Below are positions 8,763-20,694 of a stretch of DNA of 64,000 nt, piece after piece (the stretch's first letter is position 1; every line of letters starts with the position of its first letter). A program made the translations under genes and the position numbers. The notes under the pieces were generated by a model. The model ran no database searches. It was not told the origin of the DNA and worked only from the letters and a program-made list of their open reading frames with translations. The stretch is from Pseudolabrys sp963742345 (GTDB taxonomy: Bacteria > Pseudomonadota > Alphaproteobacteria > Rhizobiales > Xanthobacteraceae), in assembly GCA_963742345.1 (NCBI GenBank), contig CAVULO010000012.1, forward strand, positions 62,001-126,000. Direction: 5' to 3'.

Positions 8763-9980
8763 ATGATCGCCGCAAGAAGCCCGACACGCGTTTGCCCTGC
8801 GGCTTGCGGCCGGCATCGCCGGCTATTGCACCTTCATCAATCTCTATTCGCCGCAGTCGATCTTGCCGCTGCTGTCGGAGGAATTCGGCGCCAGCGCCGC
8901 GGAGATTTCCACGATCATGACCGCGAGCACGCTGGCCGTGGCGCTGATTGCGCCGTTCACCGGCACGGTCGCCGACGTGCTCGGCAGGAAACGCGTGATC
9001 GTCGCCGCGATGTTGGTGCTGGTCGGTGCCGACCGTGATGGTCGGCCCTGGCGACCAACGCTGCACGCGCTCATCTTCTGGCGCGTTGTGCAGGGCCTGG
9101 TGATGCCGCCGATTTTCGCGGTCACGGTCGCCTATATCGGCGATGAATTGTCGCCACACGAGGCGACCACTGCCGCCGGTATCTACTCCTCGGGCTCGAG
9201 CCTCGGCGGCTTCAGCGGACGGCTGTTCACTGGCATTCTTGCCGACTCGATCGGCTGGCGCTACGGGTTCGTGGCGCTTGCAGCGATGACCTTCGCCGGC
9301 GCGATCGCGGTCGCGTTCCTGTTGCCGCATGAACGCAAATTCGTCCGCTCGGCGGGCCTCCTTGCCTCCGGCAAGCAGATGCTTCGCGCATTTGCGCAAC
9401 CGGCAGCTGGTCGCGACTTACGCGGTCGGCTTCGGCGTGCTGTTCAATTTCATCGCGACTTTTACTTACGTCAGCTTTCATCTGGCCGCACCGCCCTACA
9501 ATTTTTCAGCGAGCTGGCTCGGCGCGATCTTCGTCGTCTATCTCGTCGGCACCGCACTCACTCCGTGGACCGGTTGGGCGGTCGGCCGGTTCGGCCGGCG
9601 GCGATTTCATGGTGCGCATCATCGGCGTCTGGATCGCCGGGATCGCGCTGACGCTTGCCCGTCCGCTGCCGCTGATATTGCGGGCCTGACGCTCTGCGCC
9701 GGCTGCGGCCTGATCTGCCAGGCGATGTCGACCGGCTATGTCACCATCACCGCGCAAGGCCGGCCGCTCCTCTGCGGTCGGGCTTTATGTCTCGAGCTTT
9801 CTATCTCGGCGGCAGCTTCGGAGCGGCGATCGGCGGCCTTGCATGGACGATTCGGGGGCTGGGCCGCCTGCGTCGCCATGGTCTCGGCGATGCTGACGGT
9901 GATGGCGGCGCATCGTGCTGTTCGCCTGGTCGCGCACCGTACCGGCTGCGACCCGCCGAGCGCCAATCGAGCCGCCTTGA
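8763..9980 (+). CDS. MFS transporter, putative drug/arabinose-type exporter (many frame breaks)
   Basis: Inner-membrane permease of about 400 residues and 12 predicted membrane spans. Segments in successive frames include FALRLAAGIAGYCTFINLY, the loop-2 MFS motif GTVADVLGRKRVIVAA, WRVVQGLVMPPIFAVTVAYI, SIGWRYGFVALAAMTFAG, QLVATYAVGFGVLFNFIATF, WTGWAVGRFGRR and GLTLCAGCGLICQAMSTGY. The ATG at 8763 is the best start but needs an early frame correction; the stop at 9978-9980 follows RRAPIEPP. It belongs to the YdhP/YnfM-like DHA group. The substrate is unknown. It ends 2 bases from a convergent gene. Confidence 0.75.
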
Positions 9981-9982
9981 CC

Positions 9983-10595
9983 TTAGTCCGCGCTCGCGTG
10001 CCAGAGCGGCGCGTAGCCGCGCGCCAGCACCGTCAAGAATCGACGGCGGCGTGAGCACGTCGACGTCGATGCCGCGCGGGCGCGGCTTTTGCTTCCGAAT
10101 ATCCTGCGGGTGTCCACCGCAGCAGCCGGTTGCCGCGAACGGCGAAGGCTTCCCCATTGAGTGCAATCATCGCGCCATCCGGCAGTGTGTCGAGCTTGCG
10201 CCGATGCATGCGCTTGGCTTTACCGTTCAAGCCGTTCGGCGTGCAGGATCTCATCCATCGACCGGCGCCGATGCGCGCATCTTCTTGCCGGAGAACAACG
10301 ACGCAAAATGTTCGGCGTCCTTGCGGCGGCACTCGAAGCATGGCCGGTGGCCCGCGGCAAGGGCCGTCACCTCGTCGAGAAAGAACAATTCTGTGTAATA
10401 GCGGCCCCAGACGTCGCGCTGGCGGTTCTTGAATTCCAGCACGCAGCAGATCCACTGCCGCGACGCCCAACGGCGGCGGTCCAAGCGTTTTGCTCGTCGC
10501 GATGAAATCTGCCGCCGCGATTGCCCATCAGCGTGCCGCGCGCCGGTGTCGCAAACAAGCTCGCCGAACGGATCGACACGGTTTTGCAGCGGCAT
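9983..10595 (-). CDS. conserved hypothetical protein (several frame breaks)
   Basis: About 203 residues. The composite reads MPLQNRVDPFGELFATPARG, then WASRQWICCVLEFKNRQRDV WGRYYTELFFLDEVTALAAG, then HRPCFECRRKDAEHFASLF, RMHRRKLDTLPDGAMIALNG and a C-terminal PRGIDVDVLTPPSIL ending ARGYAPLWHASAD. Similar proteins occur throughout Bradyrhizobium-like genomes without an assigned function. The CFECRRKDA segment (CxxC) might bind a metal. The length of 613 bases is 1 mod 3. It lies just downstream of azlCD on the same strand. Confidence 0.6.
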
Positions 10596-10604
10596 CGCCG
10601 ATCC

Positions 10605-10919
10605 TCACAGCGCAAGCGCGCGCGCGAATGCGGCCGCTCCCATTCCGCAAACGACTGCCAAGAGATCGTTACGGCGCAACGCCATCACGACGAGCGAGGT
10701 GACAGACAGCAACGACCGCTGCGGTCCCGCCACGCGACCGCAAGCGGCAAAATCATTGACGCGATGACCGCCCCGGGCAGCGCGTTGAGCATGCTGCGCA
10801 CGCGCGGCGTCAGCGGCACATAACCCAGCAGCCAGAAGCCACCCGCGCGGATCGCGTAAGTCACCGCTGCCATCGCGGCCACGACCATCCAGGCGGAATA
10901 TGCCCAGATCGGAGTTCAT
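10605..10919 (-). CDS. azlD: AzlD-family branched-chain amino acid exporter small subunit (three frame breaks)
   Basis: Small membrane partner (about 104 residues) of AzlC; the pair exports branched-chain amino acids or analogues. After MNSDLG the frames give WMVVAAMAAVTYAIRAGGF, WLLGYVPLTPRVRSMLNALP, GAVIASMILPLAVA, then GGTAAVVAV and SLVVMALRRNDLLAVVCGM ending ARALAL. Three single-base insertions explain the frame changes and leave length 0 mod 3. The start codon lies 5 bases after the azlC stop. Confidence 0.8.
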   Translation of the reverse strand: MNSDLGIFRLDGRGRDGSGDLRDPRGWLLAAGLCAADAARAQHAQRAARGGHRVNDFAACGRVAGPQRSLLSVTSLVVMALRRNDLLAVVCGMGAAAFARALAL

Positions 10920-10924
10920 TCGCT

Positions 10925-11641
10925 CTACTCGTCGACAAACCCGCCCGCGATGCCGCCCGTGATCGAGCCCGCCACGATGAACCACAAGCCGCGGCACCAG
11001 CGCGCTCGACGGCGACCGCCACGATTCCCCCGACAACCCAGCCCCAGGCGCGGCGCGCGCCTGCCATAGCGACACCAGCATCGCGGCGAAGAATGCCGGC
11101 ATCACAAGGTCGAGGCCGAAACGTGCCGGATCGACAATGAAGCCGCCGAGGAAATAGCCCGATGCCGTGGCGGCAAGCCAACCCGTCATGATGCGTGGCG
11201 GCGGCGCCGAAATAGACCGCGATGTCCCGGCCGCCCTCCGCGCAGTAGCGCATGGCAATCAGCCAAGTCGCATCGGTGAGAAAAAACAGCCCGGTATAGG
11301 CTCTCGCCATGCCGGCACGCTCGCCGAACCAGGGCCGCATCGCGACGCTCATCAAGAAAAAGCCGCGCGCCAGATCAACGCCGTCAGCAAAGCGATCGTT
11401 ACGATGGCGCCCAGGTGAGAACGTGCGGCCAGATTTCCAGGACGACGAGCTGGGCCATGCCGGAGCAGACCAGAAAATTCATCGCCAGGCTTTGGAAGAA
11501 CGAAAGGCCCTGCCGCGCCGCCGCGGCGCCAACGACGAGCCCGAACGCCATGATGCCGGGCGCCACCGGAAGCCCGCGCCGCAATCCCAGCTGAAGCCGG
11601 ACCAGCGCGCTTGTCAGATGCTGCTTCAGGTGCAGCGTCAA
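10925..11641 (-). CDS. azlC: AzlC-family branched-chain amino acid permease (three frame breaks)
   Basis: Large subunit (about 238 residues) of the AzlCD exporter, an inner-membrane protein. It opens MTLHLKQHLTSALVRLQLG and has the AzlC signature APGIMAFGLVVGAAAARQG, FFQSLAMNFLVCSGMAQLVV, then FFLMSVAMRPWFGERAG, LTDATWLIAMRYCAEGGRD, WLAATASGYFLGGFIVDPAR and GLDLVMPAFFAAMLVSLW, ending FIVAGSITGGIAGGFVDE at 10925. The frame changes three times by one base each. It is followed directly by azlD. Confidence 0.85.
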
Positions 11642-11656
11642 TGTGCCGAGGTACCG

Positions 11657-11773
11657 GTCATGGCCGGGCTCGTCCGGCCATCCACGTGTTATCGCATCGC
11701 CTCAAAGACGTGGATGCCCGGCACATAGGCGGCGAAAGCACGCCGTCCTTCGGACGGCAGTGCCGGTCATGAC
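11657..11773. repeat. dispersed intergenic palindrome between ftsH and azlC
   Basis: The stretch begins GTCATGGCCGGG and ends CCGGTCATGAC, with inner arms ATCCACGT and ACGTGGAT and a small hairpin GCCGTCC-TTC-GGACGGC at 11742-11758. This layout matches a repeat class common between genes in Bradyrhizobiaceae. It could also act as an mRNA-stabilising or terminator structure for the leftward ftsH transcript. Confidence 0.55.
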
Positions 11774-11790
11774 GTTGAAATTGGACTGAA

Positions 11791-13720
<1,930 letters not shown>

Positions 13721-13857
13721 CAGGCGTCCTGACCCCGCCGCGCACGAGCCCCGCGGCCATGTGTTTTATGCATCCGTTTCGTGGCGACTTCACGTCGGAC
13801 CCGCTCATCAATGTAGGCAGCAGTGGCCCCCAAGAAAAGGCCTCGAATCTTAATATT

Positions 13858-14916
13858 CTAGCGTGTTTTCGCATGGCTTAGCCGGCCGGGTCCGCGCTTG
13901 GTTAAGAGCTTGCGACGACGCGGCGGCGCCCGTTCGACAATGAGTTGGTGGCCCTCCAGCGTTACAACCGCCCCCGCCAGCGTGCGGCGAAAACGCCCAT
14001 CAGCCGGTATTTCGGGCGGCATCGAGGGCGGATTTGAGTGCCTCGAGCTTGCCCAGCTCCACCGGGCCCTCATCGCCGACGCTGGCCACGGCACGGCCGA
14101 GCAGCCGAAGCGCAATTTCGGCGGGCAGATTCGCCAAAGCGGCGCGCCTCGATGGCGATCGAGCCTGCGGCCGGCAGTTCGACCGCCAGTTCGGTCAGCG
14201 GCGCGGTCGACTGCGGCCTCGATCGCGGCGTCGGCACGCTTGAGCCGGCGCGCAAGCTGCGCCAGCCGTGCGGCATCAAGACCTTCGTGCGCGAGTGCCT
14301 CCATCAGACCGCGCAACCGCACACGGGTGAAACGCGGATCACGATTGGAGGGGTCATCGGCATAACGAAATTTTCGCTGCACGCAGCGTAGCGACCAAGC
14401 CGTGATTTCGGAATGTCGAGCAGCGGACGCACGAGCGTGATCGCGCCATCCCCGCCCGAAGGCAACGCGCGACAACCGCGCCATCGCTCCCAGACCGGTC
14501 AGCCCGCTGCCGCGAGCTCATGCGGATCAGCACGGTCTCGGCCTGGTCGTCGAGCGTGTGAGCGGTGAGGATGTGAGCGGCGCCCGGCCTTGCGGGCGGC
14601 ATCGCCGAGCAACCGGTAACGCGCCGCACGCGCGGCCTCCTGCATACCGGTCGCAGGCTTGCGTCCGTTCCAACGCAACGTGCGATGCGCGATTTTGAGT
14701 TTGCGCGCGAGGCGCGCGACGCCGGCCGCCTCGCGTTTGGATTCCTTGCGCAGGCCGTGGTCGATCGTGACGGCGATCAACTTCGGTTTCGTCTTGAGTG
14801 AATCGCGCCAGCGTGCGGCGAGCACCATCAGCGCGGTCGAATCCGGGCCGCCGGACACCGCCAGCACGAGTGCACGGGAAAAGCTTGCAGACCGGAGAAA
14901 GAGTGACTTTGGGCAT
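13858..14916 (-). CDS. tilS: tRNA(Ile)-lysidine synthase TilS (three frame breaks)
   Basis: Adds lysine to the wobble cytidine of tRNA-Ile(CAU), an essential decoding modification. About 352 residues. The ATP pyrophosphatase P-loop is LVLAVSGGPDSTALMVLAAR, followed by KLIAVTIDHGLRKESKREA and the tRNA-binding HILTAHTLDDQAETVLIR. The frame moves by one near 14880, near 14560 and near 14475, then stays open through RKFRYADDPSNRDPRFTRVR to the stop. ATG at 14916 gives MPKVTLSPVCKLF. It lies between cpoB (upstream, 49 bases) and ftsH. Confidence 0.9.
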
Positions 14917-14965
14917 ACTTCCGATAACCGGTCGCCCCGGAGAGCCGAGGCTTTCCGATCGTACC

Positions 14966-16121
14966 TCAGCAGTGCGCACGCTTCTGTTCCTGCGCAACGC
15001 CGCGTTTCACACCGGCGGAGGCGCGCGGATATTTGCGCCCGACCTCGGCCAGCGTCGCGCAGGCGGCTTCCTTCTGATTCATCGCAGCGAGCGACTGGCC
15101 AAGACGCAGCAGTGCGTCGGGCGCCTTGCCCGCGCGTTCGAACTTGGTCGAAACACCCAGGAACGATTCCGCGGCGTCGCGATAGCGCTGTTGCTGGAAG
15201 AGGCTTTCGCCAAGCCAATATTGCGCGTCCGGCACCAGGCGCTCGTTCGGATATTTCTTGAGGAAATCGCGGAACGACTGCTCGGCGAGCGAATAGTCTT
15301 TATGCAGCACGTAGCCGTAGGCCATGTCGTATTCGTCCTGCGGCGAGGCCGACGGCGGCAAGGTCGCAAGCTGGGGAGCCGGCGGGTGCCGCGCTCCGTA
15401 CTTGCGGCGGCGGCGAAGGCGCCGTCATCTGCGATGCCGGCACCGGCATCGCACTGGCCGATGCGACGGCCGAAGGCGGCGCGACCGTTTGCGGCGGCGG
15501 TGCATCATTACCGGCCAGCGTCGACAGATCGAGCGGCGCGCCAGCAACACGTCCACCAGGAGCGCCGACCGGCGATCCATTGTCTTGCGTTGGCTCCGGC
15601 GCGGCGATCACCGCTTGATTGCCCAGCGTTCGCGGCGCACCCGGTGCATTCGGGTTCTGCGCGGATCGAATACATCGGAGCGTCGTCCGGGATTGGACAC
15701 AGGCGGCGCATTCCCCGGGACCGATTGGCGCAGCCTGCGGCGGTGGCGCGGCCCCACCTCTCGACCCCAACTGCTGGAAGCGATACTCGGTATCGTCCTG
15801 CATGCGCTTGAGCTGCATCTCGAGTTGCTGATTGCGATACTGAAGCTGCTCGATAGTGCCGGTGAGCTGGCGCAGGGCGCTTTCCATGCGATCGAGCCGA
15901 ACTGAAATGTCGCCGGGATCGGACTGCGCCACCCTGCCCGACGGCTGCCGGTTGCGCTTGATGTCGCGCGATTGCGTGGCCGGCTCGCCACGGCTGAACA
16001 GATTGTCGAGGAAATTGCCGGACCGAACGCTGGTCCTGCGCCAGCGCAGGGCCGGCCAGAAGCAGCACGCGAAAGTGCGGCAAGCGCCGCGAGTTCGAGA
16101 TGATGTTCGTAAGCGCGTCAT
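14966..16121 (-). CDS. cpoB: Tol-Pal system protein CpoB/YbgF (several frame breaks)
   Basis: Periplasmic coordinator of Tol-Pal and peptidoglycan synthesis at the division site. About 385 codons. A signal peptide (MTRLRTSSRTRGACRTF then VLLLAGPALAQ) is followed by a coiled coil (MESALRQLTGTIEQLQYRNQ, QLEMQLKRMQDDTEYRFQQL), a long Pro/Ala-rich linker, and C-terminal TPR repeats starting DEYDMAYGYVLHKDYSLAEQ and YPNERLVPDAQYWLGESLFQ. Four single-base frame changes, length 1 mod 3. It sits after pal and before tilS as in other alphaproteobacteria. Confidence 0.88.
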
Positions 16122-16200
16122 GTCAGATGAAGACCGGCAGCGGCCATTTGCCCGATGAGGGTAACATAAGGCGCGCTGCGTCGAAATTGTGACTGTGCGC

Positions 16201-16282
16201 GTCATTCAAACCCGAGATCGGCGAGCGAGCCCGGTATCCATAAGCCGAGCGCTGCGACGTTGGATTCCGGGCCCGGAATGAC
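16201..16282. repeat. dispersed GTCATTC palindrome between pal and cpoB
   Basis: An imperfect inverted repeat running from GTCATTC to GGAATGAC, with an inner CCGGGCCCGG core at 16268-16277 and CCCGGTATCC opposite GGATTCCGGG. It belongs to the same class of intergenic palindromes as 11657-11773. It separates pal from cpoB in what is otherwise one transcription unit, so it may influence relative mRNA levels. Confidence 0.5.
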
Positions 16283-16294
16283 GCTGTGATCAGC

Positions 16295-16792
16295 TTACGA
16301 GCTGACCCCGAGCACGGTGACCGCGCGGCGGTTCTGCGACCAGCAGGAGATATCGTTGCAGACCGCGACCGGCCGTTCCTTGCCGTACGAGATGGTGCGC
16401 ATGCGTTGCGCCTGGATACCACGCGAGACCAGATAGTCACGCACCGCCTGCGCGCGGCGTGCGCCCAGCGCGATGTTGTACTCGCGCGTGCCGCGCTCGT
16501 CAGCGTGGCCCTCGATCGTGAACTGGCTGTACTGGCTATAGTTCGTGAGCCATTGCGCCTGTTTGTCGAGCGTCGCGCGCGCCTGCGTCGTGAGCTCGGT
16601 CGAATCGGTTTCAAAGAACACGCGGTCGCCGACATTGACGACGAAGTCCTGCTGACTGCCGGGCGTCGCCTGCGCCTGCAGCATTCGCCTGCGCGTCGTC
16701 GCCCGTCTGTTGGCACAAGCCGAGATCGCCAGAGCCGCAGCCAGGACCGCAGCGAGCCGGGTGACGTGCAACGTTTTCTTCATATCGAACAT
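16295..16792 (-). CDS. pal: peptidoglycan-associated lipoprotein Pal
   Basis: Outer-membrane lipoprotein that binds peptidoglycan and TolB. 165 residues, start ATG at 16792 (MFDMKK); GGAG lies upstream. The lipobox is LAISAC at about residues 22-27. The OmpA-like domain has FFETDSTELTTQARATLDKQ, FTIEGHADERGTREYNIALG and RRAQAVRDYLVSRGI (the diaminopimelate-binding region). The frame is open throughout, but directly after the lipidated Cys the sequence CANRRATTRRRMLQAQAT is odd; a neighbouring frame gives QQTGDDAQANAAGA, as expected for Pal, so compensating insertions are probably hidden here. Confidence 0.93.
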   Translation of the reverse strand: MFDMKKTLHVTRLAAVLAAALAISACANRRATTRRRMLQAQATPGSQQDFVVNVGDRVFFETDSTELTTQARATLDKQAQWLTNYSQYSQFTIEGHADERGTREYNIALGARRAQAVRDYLVSRGIQAQRMRTISYGKERPVAVCNDISCWSQNRRAVTVLGVSS

Positions 16793-16848
16793 TCCGGTGC
16801 CTCCATTTCACGCGTACTGACCGGATCTTGCGTGTGGGTCTAGCAGGT

Positions 16849-16942
16849 CGTTCGTTAAGCGAACGTTCCATCAACCTTGATGGAACCTTGCGCAGACCCA
16901 TTAAAACTGTCGGAGCCCCTTAAACCATTTCTGATGGTTAAG
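16849..16942. promoter_or_regulatory. structured tolB-pal intergenic leader with three inverted repeats
   Basis: The 182-base gap between the tolB stop and the pal start contains three stem-forming repeats: CGTTCG-TTAAG-CGAACG (16849-16865), the 10-base arms GTTCCATCAA and TTGATGGAAC around CC (16865-16886), and AACCAT-TTCTG-ATGGTT (16923-16939). The last is two TTAACCAT-like half-sites facing each other, the CtrA half-motif described in Caulobacter. It may be a second promoter for pal or a transcript-processing site; only the repeats are seen directly. Confidence 0.5.
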
Positions 16943-16974
16943 ACAGGGTGAAAATATGGCCGGTTTACGACGGA

Positions 16975-18314
16975 TCAAGATAAAAGCGGCGACCAGGCCG
17001 GATCCGAGGCGAAACTGGGCGTCGGAACCTTCAATTCGTTGCGGCCGGTGACGTCGATCGTAAAGAGCGCCGGCCCCTGCCCCACATCGCGGAAGAACAT
17101 CAGCACGCGTCCGTTCGGCGCGAACGTCGGGCCTTCGTTGTGGAAGCCTTCGGTGAGCACGCGCTCGCCCGAGCCGTCAGGCTTGAGAATGCCAATCGAG
17201 AAATTGCCTCGCGCCTGACCGGTGAAGGCGATGTAGTCGCCGCGCGGCGACCACACCGGCGTCGAGTGGTGCCCTTCGCCAAAACTGATGCGCTGCGCCG
17301 GCCCCACCACTCGCCGCCATGACATAGATCTGCTGGGTGCCGCCGCGATCGCTCTCGAAGCAGATGCGAGTACCATCCGGGGAGTAGCACGGTGCGGTGT
17401 CGATCGCCGGCGTGTCGGTGAGCCGCGTTGTTTGCTTCGACCGCAGGTCCATCACAAACAGGTTGGCATTGCCGCCCTGCTGCAAGCTCATGATCACGCG
17501 CTGGCCGTCGGGCGAGAATCTCGGAGCGAAGGTCATGCCGGGGAAATTGCCGACGATCTCCCGTTGTCCGGTCTCGATGTTGAGCAGATAAACGCGCGGA
17601 TCGCCTTGCCCGTACGACATATAGGTAATTTCTTGCGTCGACGGATTAAAACGCGGCGTCAGCACCAGATCGTCGCCGCGCGTCAGATAGCGCACGCCGG
17701 CGCCGTCCTGATCCATGATGGCGAGGCGTTTCACGCGCCGGTCCTTCGGCCCGGTCTCGTCCACGAACACGATGCGGCTGTCGAAATAACCTTTCTCGCC
17801 GGTCAGGCGCTCATAGATCGCGTCGGAGATAATGTGCGCGATGCGCCGCCAGTTATCGGGCGTGGTGAAATATTGCTTGCCGTCGAGCTGCTGCCCGGCA
17901 AACACATCCCAAAGCCGGAACTCGGCCTTTAGCCGTCCGTCGCCCTGGCGCGTGATGCGGCCGGTAACCAGCGCCTGCGCATTGATCGCGCGCCAATCGG
18001 GAAAGCGCGGCACGTTATCGCTGTTGGTGATCTTTTCGACGAAGGCCGCCGGATTGATCGGTGCGAACAGACCGCTGCGTTGAAGATTATTGCTGATGAC
18101 GGCCGGTGACATTGCGTCCGGTATCGGCCGTTCGCGAGAATGAAATCGGGCAGCGCGATCGGCATCGGCTGCACATTGCCTTGTGTGATGTCGAGCTTGA
18201 GCACTGCGCCCGCCGGACGGGGGCCAAGAGCAGCGAGCGCGCCGGCACCGATGAGCAACCGGCGGCGGGTGAAGCCACAACGGAGAGACTGAACGAATAT
18301 CTGGCTGATTGCAC
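16975..18314 (-). CDS. tolB: Tol-Pal system protein TolB (several frame breaks)
   Basis: Periplasmic beta-propeller that links Pal to TolA. About 446 codons. A twin-arginine-like leader, TRRRLLIGAGALAALGPRPA, precedes LKLDITQGNVQPMPIALPDF; then VISNNLQRSGLFAPINPAAF, WRRIAHIISDAIYERLTGEK and propeller blades with DGQRVIMSLQQGGNANLFVM, TPAIDTAPCYSPDGTRICFE, HHSTPVWSPRGDYIAFTGQA, ending TPSFASDPAWSPLLS. No ATG, GTG or TTG lies in the leader frame, so the GTG at 18314, 13 bases after the tolA stop, is a provisional start needing two inserted bases. Confidence 0.9.
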
Positions 18315-18328
18315 TACCTTGGCGGGAA

Positions 18329-19199
18329 TTAGTTGCGCCGGAACATTTCTTTGGGATCGAAGGTGAACTCGATTTCCTTCCATTTGTCGTAGTGCTCCGG
18401 CTTAAGCATGTCGTAAGGGCTGACCGCAAACACCGCGCGCACGGCGCTGTCACGCGATCGCTTGCACCGCGACGCTGCTTGCTGCCGACGTGAGCGACAA
18501 GCGGTCCGGTCGCCAGACGTCCCGTCGCGGCTGAAGCCTGACGGCGACATTGATGACCTAGCTCTGATCGGCGTCCTGCACGCCAACCGGCGGGTTCCAA
18601 AGCGCCATCAGCCGGGCACGCAACGCGTCGATTTCGGACTGCGACAGCTGGGCGGCCGATGGCGGCGGGCACGCCCAGCGAAGCCACGGCGTTGCTCTCC
18701 AGGCCGGTCGCTGCACTGCGCTGCGGGTCGCGCTTGTCGAGCAGAGCGGCGATCTTGTCGGCATCGAATTTCGGCTGCGGCTTCTGCGGCGGCTTCTTCG
18801 GCGGCAGCGGCTGGTCGACCTTGGTCTGCTGTTTCGGTTCGTCCGGCTGTTTGATCTTGTCCGCGATCGGATCGGGCTTGGATTGCTGCGGCTCGGGCGG
18901 CGGGGCGATTTCCTTCGCCGCCTGCACTTCTTTCTTCTCGGTAGATTTTGGCTTTCGAATCCTCAATCGGCTTCGGCGGCTCTTCCGCTTTCTTTTCCAC
19001 CATGGGCTTCGGCATTTCGACCTTGGGCGCGTCCTTCACGCCTTTGGTCATTTGCGAGAAGTCCTTTTCGCTGACCAGATCGACCGGCAGCGACTCCGCC
19101 GGAGTCGACCTCGAACGTCTTTCCGGAAAATGACAGCGTCGCCCACAGCAGCACCGCTGCGTGGAGGCAAGCCGAGATCGCTGTCGCCTTTCTCATCAC
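18329..19199 (-). CDS. tolA: Tol-Pal system protein TolA (several frame breaks)
   Basis: Inner-membrane protein with a long periplasmic arm that couples TolQR to TolB/Pal. About 290 codons. The N-terminal membrane helix is MMRKATAISACLHAAVLLWA; then KDAPKVEMPKPMVEKKAEEP, a Pro/Lys/Gln-rich arm (KPDPIADKIKQPDEPKQQTK), FDADKIAALLDKRDPQR, SQSEIDALRARLMALWNPPV and the C-terminal domain ending AVFAVSPYDMLKPEHYDKWK and FDPKEMFRRN. About four one-base frame changes, length 1 mod 3. Its ATG overlaps the tolR stop by 4 bases. Confidence 0.9.
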
Positions 19200-19652
19200 T
19201 GCGCTTTCGCGCCCTGCTCGAATTCGGTGACCAAGGCTACACGATGGAACCCGGCCGACGACAGCCGCCCCATCACTTTCATCATGGTCCCGTAATCCAC
19301 CTTCTTGTCGCCGCGCACATAAACACGGGCCTCGGTGCCGCCGCGCGCCTGGGCTACGGCCTGCATTTTGGGGACCAGATCGTCGACGGCAATCTCGCTA
19401 TTTTGCAGAAAAATCTGGCCCTTTTCGTTGACCGAGACGGTGAGCGGTTCCTTGTCCTGCTCCAGGCTCTTGGCCTGGCTCTGTGGCAGGTCGATCGGCA
19501 CGCCGACGGTCAGCAGCGGCGCCGACACCATAAAGATAATCAGCAACACCAGCATCACGTCGACCATCGGCGTGACGTTGATCTCGCTCATCACCCGAGC
19601 GGCGGTGATGCTTGCGCTTCCCGATGACCGGCGTGCCGGCATTGGCAGCCAT
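19196..19652 (-). CDS. tolR: Tol-Pal system protein TolR (one frame break)
   Basis: ExbD/TolR-type subunit of the proton-driven TolQR motor, about 151 residues. The ATG at 19652 gives MAANAGTPVIGKRK; one extra base near 19620 moves the frame to VMSEINVTPMVDVMLVLLII, whose Asp in VTPMVDVML is the proton-pathway residue, and FMVSAPLLTVGVPIDLPQSQ. The periplasmic domain ends TMMKVMGRLSSAGFHRVALV. Without the frame change a shorter start at 19642 would be used. It lies 11 bases after tolQ and overlaps tolA by 4 bases. Confidence 0.92.
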
Positions 19653-19663
19653 AAGATGATCCC

Positions 19664-20377
19664 CTACCCGCGCTCGTCGATCTGCCGCGACAGAATCGCG
19701 GCGAATTCGTCGGCAAACCCCTCCAGCCGCTGGGCCTGCTTGTTAACCTCGGACGCGAACTTGTTATAGAAAATGGTCGCCGGTATGGCGGCGACAAGGC
19801 CAAGTGCGGTCGCAAACAGCGCCTCGGCGATGCCGGGCGCAACCACCGCCAACGACGTGTTCTTGGAGGCGGCGATCGACTGGAAGCTTGTCATGATGCC
19901 CCAGACCGTGCCGAACAACCCGACAAAAGGCCCGGCCGAACCGACGGTGGCGAGCACGAGAAGACGCTTTTCAAGCCGTTCCACTTCACGCGCAATGGTC
20001 ACTTCCATGACCTTCTCGATGCGCATTTGCAGCCCGCCGAAGGACCGCGTGTTGCCCTCGAAACTGCGTTTCCATTCACGCATCGCGGCCACGAATAACG
20101 CCGCCATCGAATGGGCCGGACGCGCCGACAGCGCCCGATAGAGTTCGTCCAGCGACTGGCCGGACCAGAATGCCTGTTCGAAACGATCCATGGCGCGGCG
20201 CGTGCGGGTATAGAGCACGGTCTTGTCGATGGCGATCGCCCATACCCAGACCGAGCAGACCAAAAGCCCGACCATGACTGTCTTGACGACCCAGTGGGCG
20301 TTCCAGAACAGCGTGAACAGCGACAGGTCGGATGAGGTCAGCGGGAGCACCGACTGTGCCACGTCGGCAGGATTCAT
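19664..20377 (-). CDS. tolQ: Tol-Pal system protein TolQ
   Basis: ExbB/TolQ-type channel subunit, 237 residues, intact. The ATG at 20377 (MNPADVAQSVLPL) has GGAAAGGACG just upstream and is preferred to the 18-residue-longer start at 20431. Three membrane helices: SLFTLFWNAHWVVKTVMVGL-LVCSVWVWAI, VGSAGPFVGLFGTVWGIMTS (the conserved TolQ motif) and IAEALFATALGLVAAIPATI. First gene of tolQRAB-pal-cpoB. The 273 bases upstream, to the terminator at 20651, hold no gene and presumably the operon promoter; I could not pick a convincing -35/-10 pair. Confidence 0.95.
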   Translation of the reverse strand: MNPADVAQSVLPLTSSDLSLFTLFWNAHWVVKTVMVGLLVCSVWVWAIAIDKTVLYTRTRRAMDRFEQAFWSGQSLDELYRALSARPAHSMAALFVAAMREWKRSFEGNTRSFGGLQMRIEKVMEVTIAREVERLEKRLLVLATVGSAGPFVGLFGTVWGIMTSFQSIAASKNTSLAVVAPGIAEALFATALGLVAAIPATIFYNKFASEVNKQAQRLEGFADEFAAILSRQIDERG

Positions 20378-20650
20378 GGGCACGTCCTTTCCGCTTGATC
20401 CGGTTCCGTCGGTCGAACCGGCGCGGCGCAATTTCCGAAATCAACAAGCGCGCGCGACGATGCTGCCCACGCGCTCAGCCGAAAACCGAATGTCTCGCGA
20501 AATTCGTATGTCCCGTCCACCGGCAACCTACGAAATCCCCGCGAAACTTGGCCAAACTTGGGCGCGAAAGCGGGCTTTCAGCCCCTAAACAGCGCTGATT
20601 GTGGTTAAGGAGTCGTTACTTTCCGTCGAACGGGCCCAAGCCGGAAATGC

Positions 20651-20676
20651 AAAGGCCGCCCATTCGGGCGGCCTTT
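20651..20676. terminator. hairpin terminator between DUF2852 gene and tol operon
   Basis: A perfect 10-base stem AAAGGCCGCC / GGCGGCCTTT with the loop CATTCG. The A-run on one side and T-run on the other make it usable in both directions. It ends the DUF2852 transcript and supports the gene's stop at 20695. Confidence 0.8.
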
Positions 20677-20694
20677 CTCGACGTGCAGTGGCGT

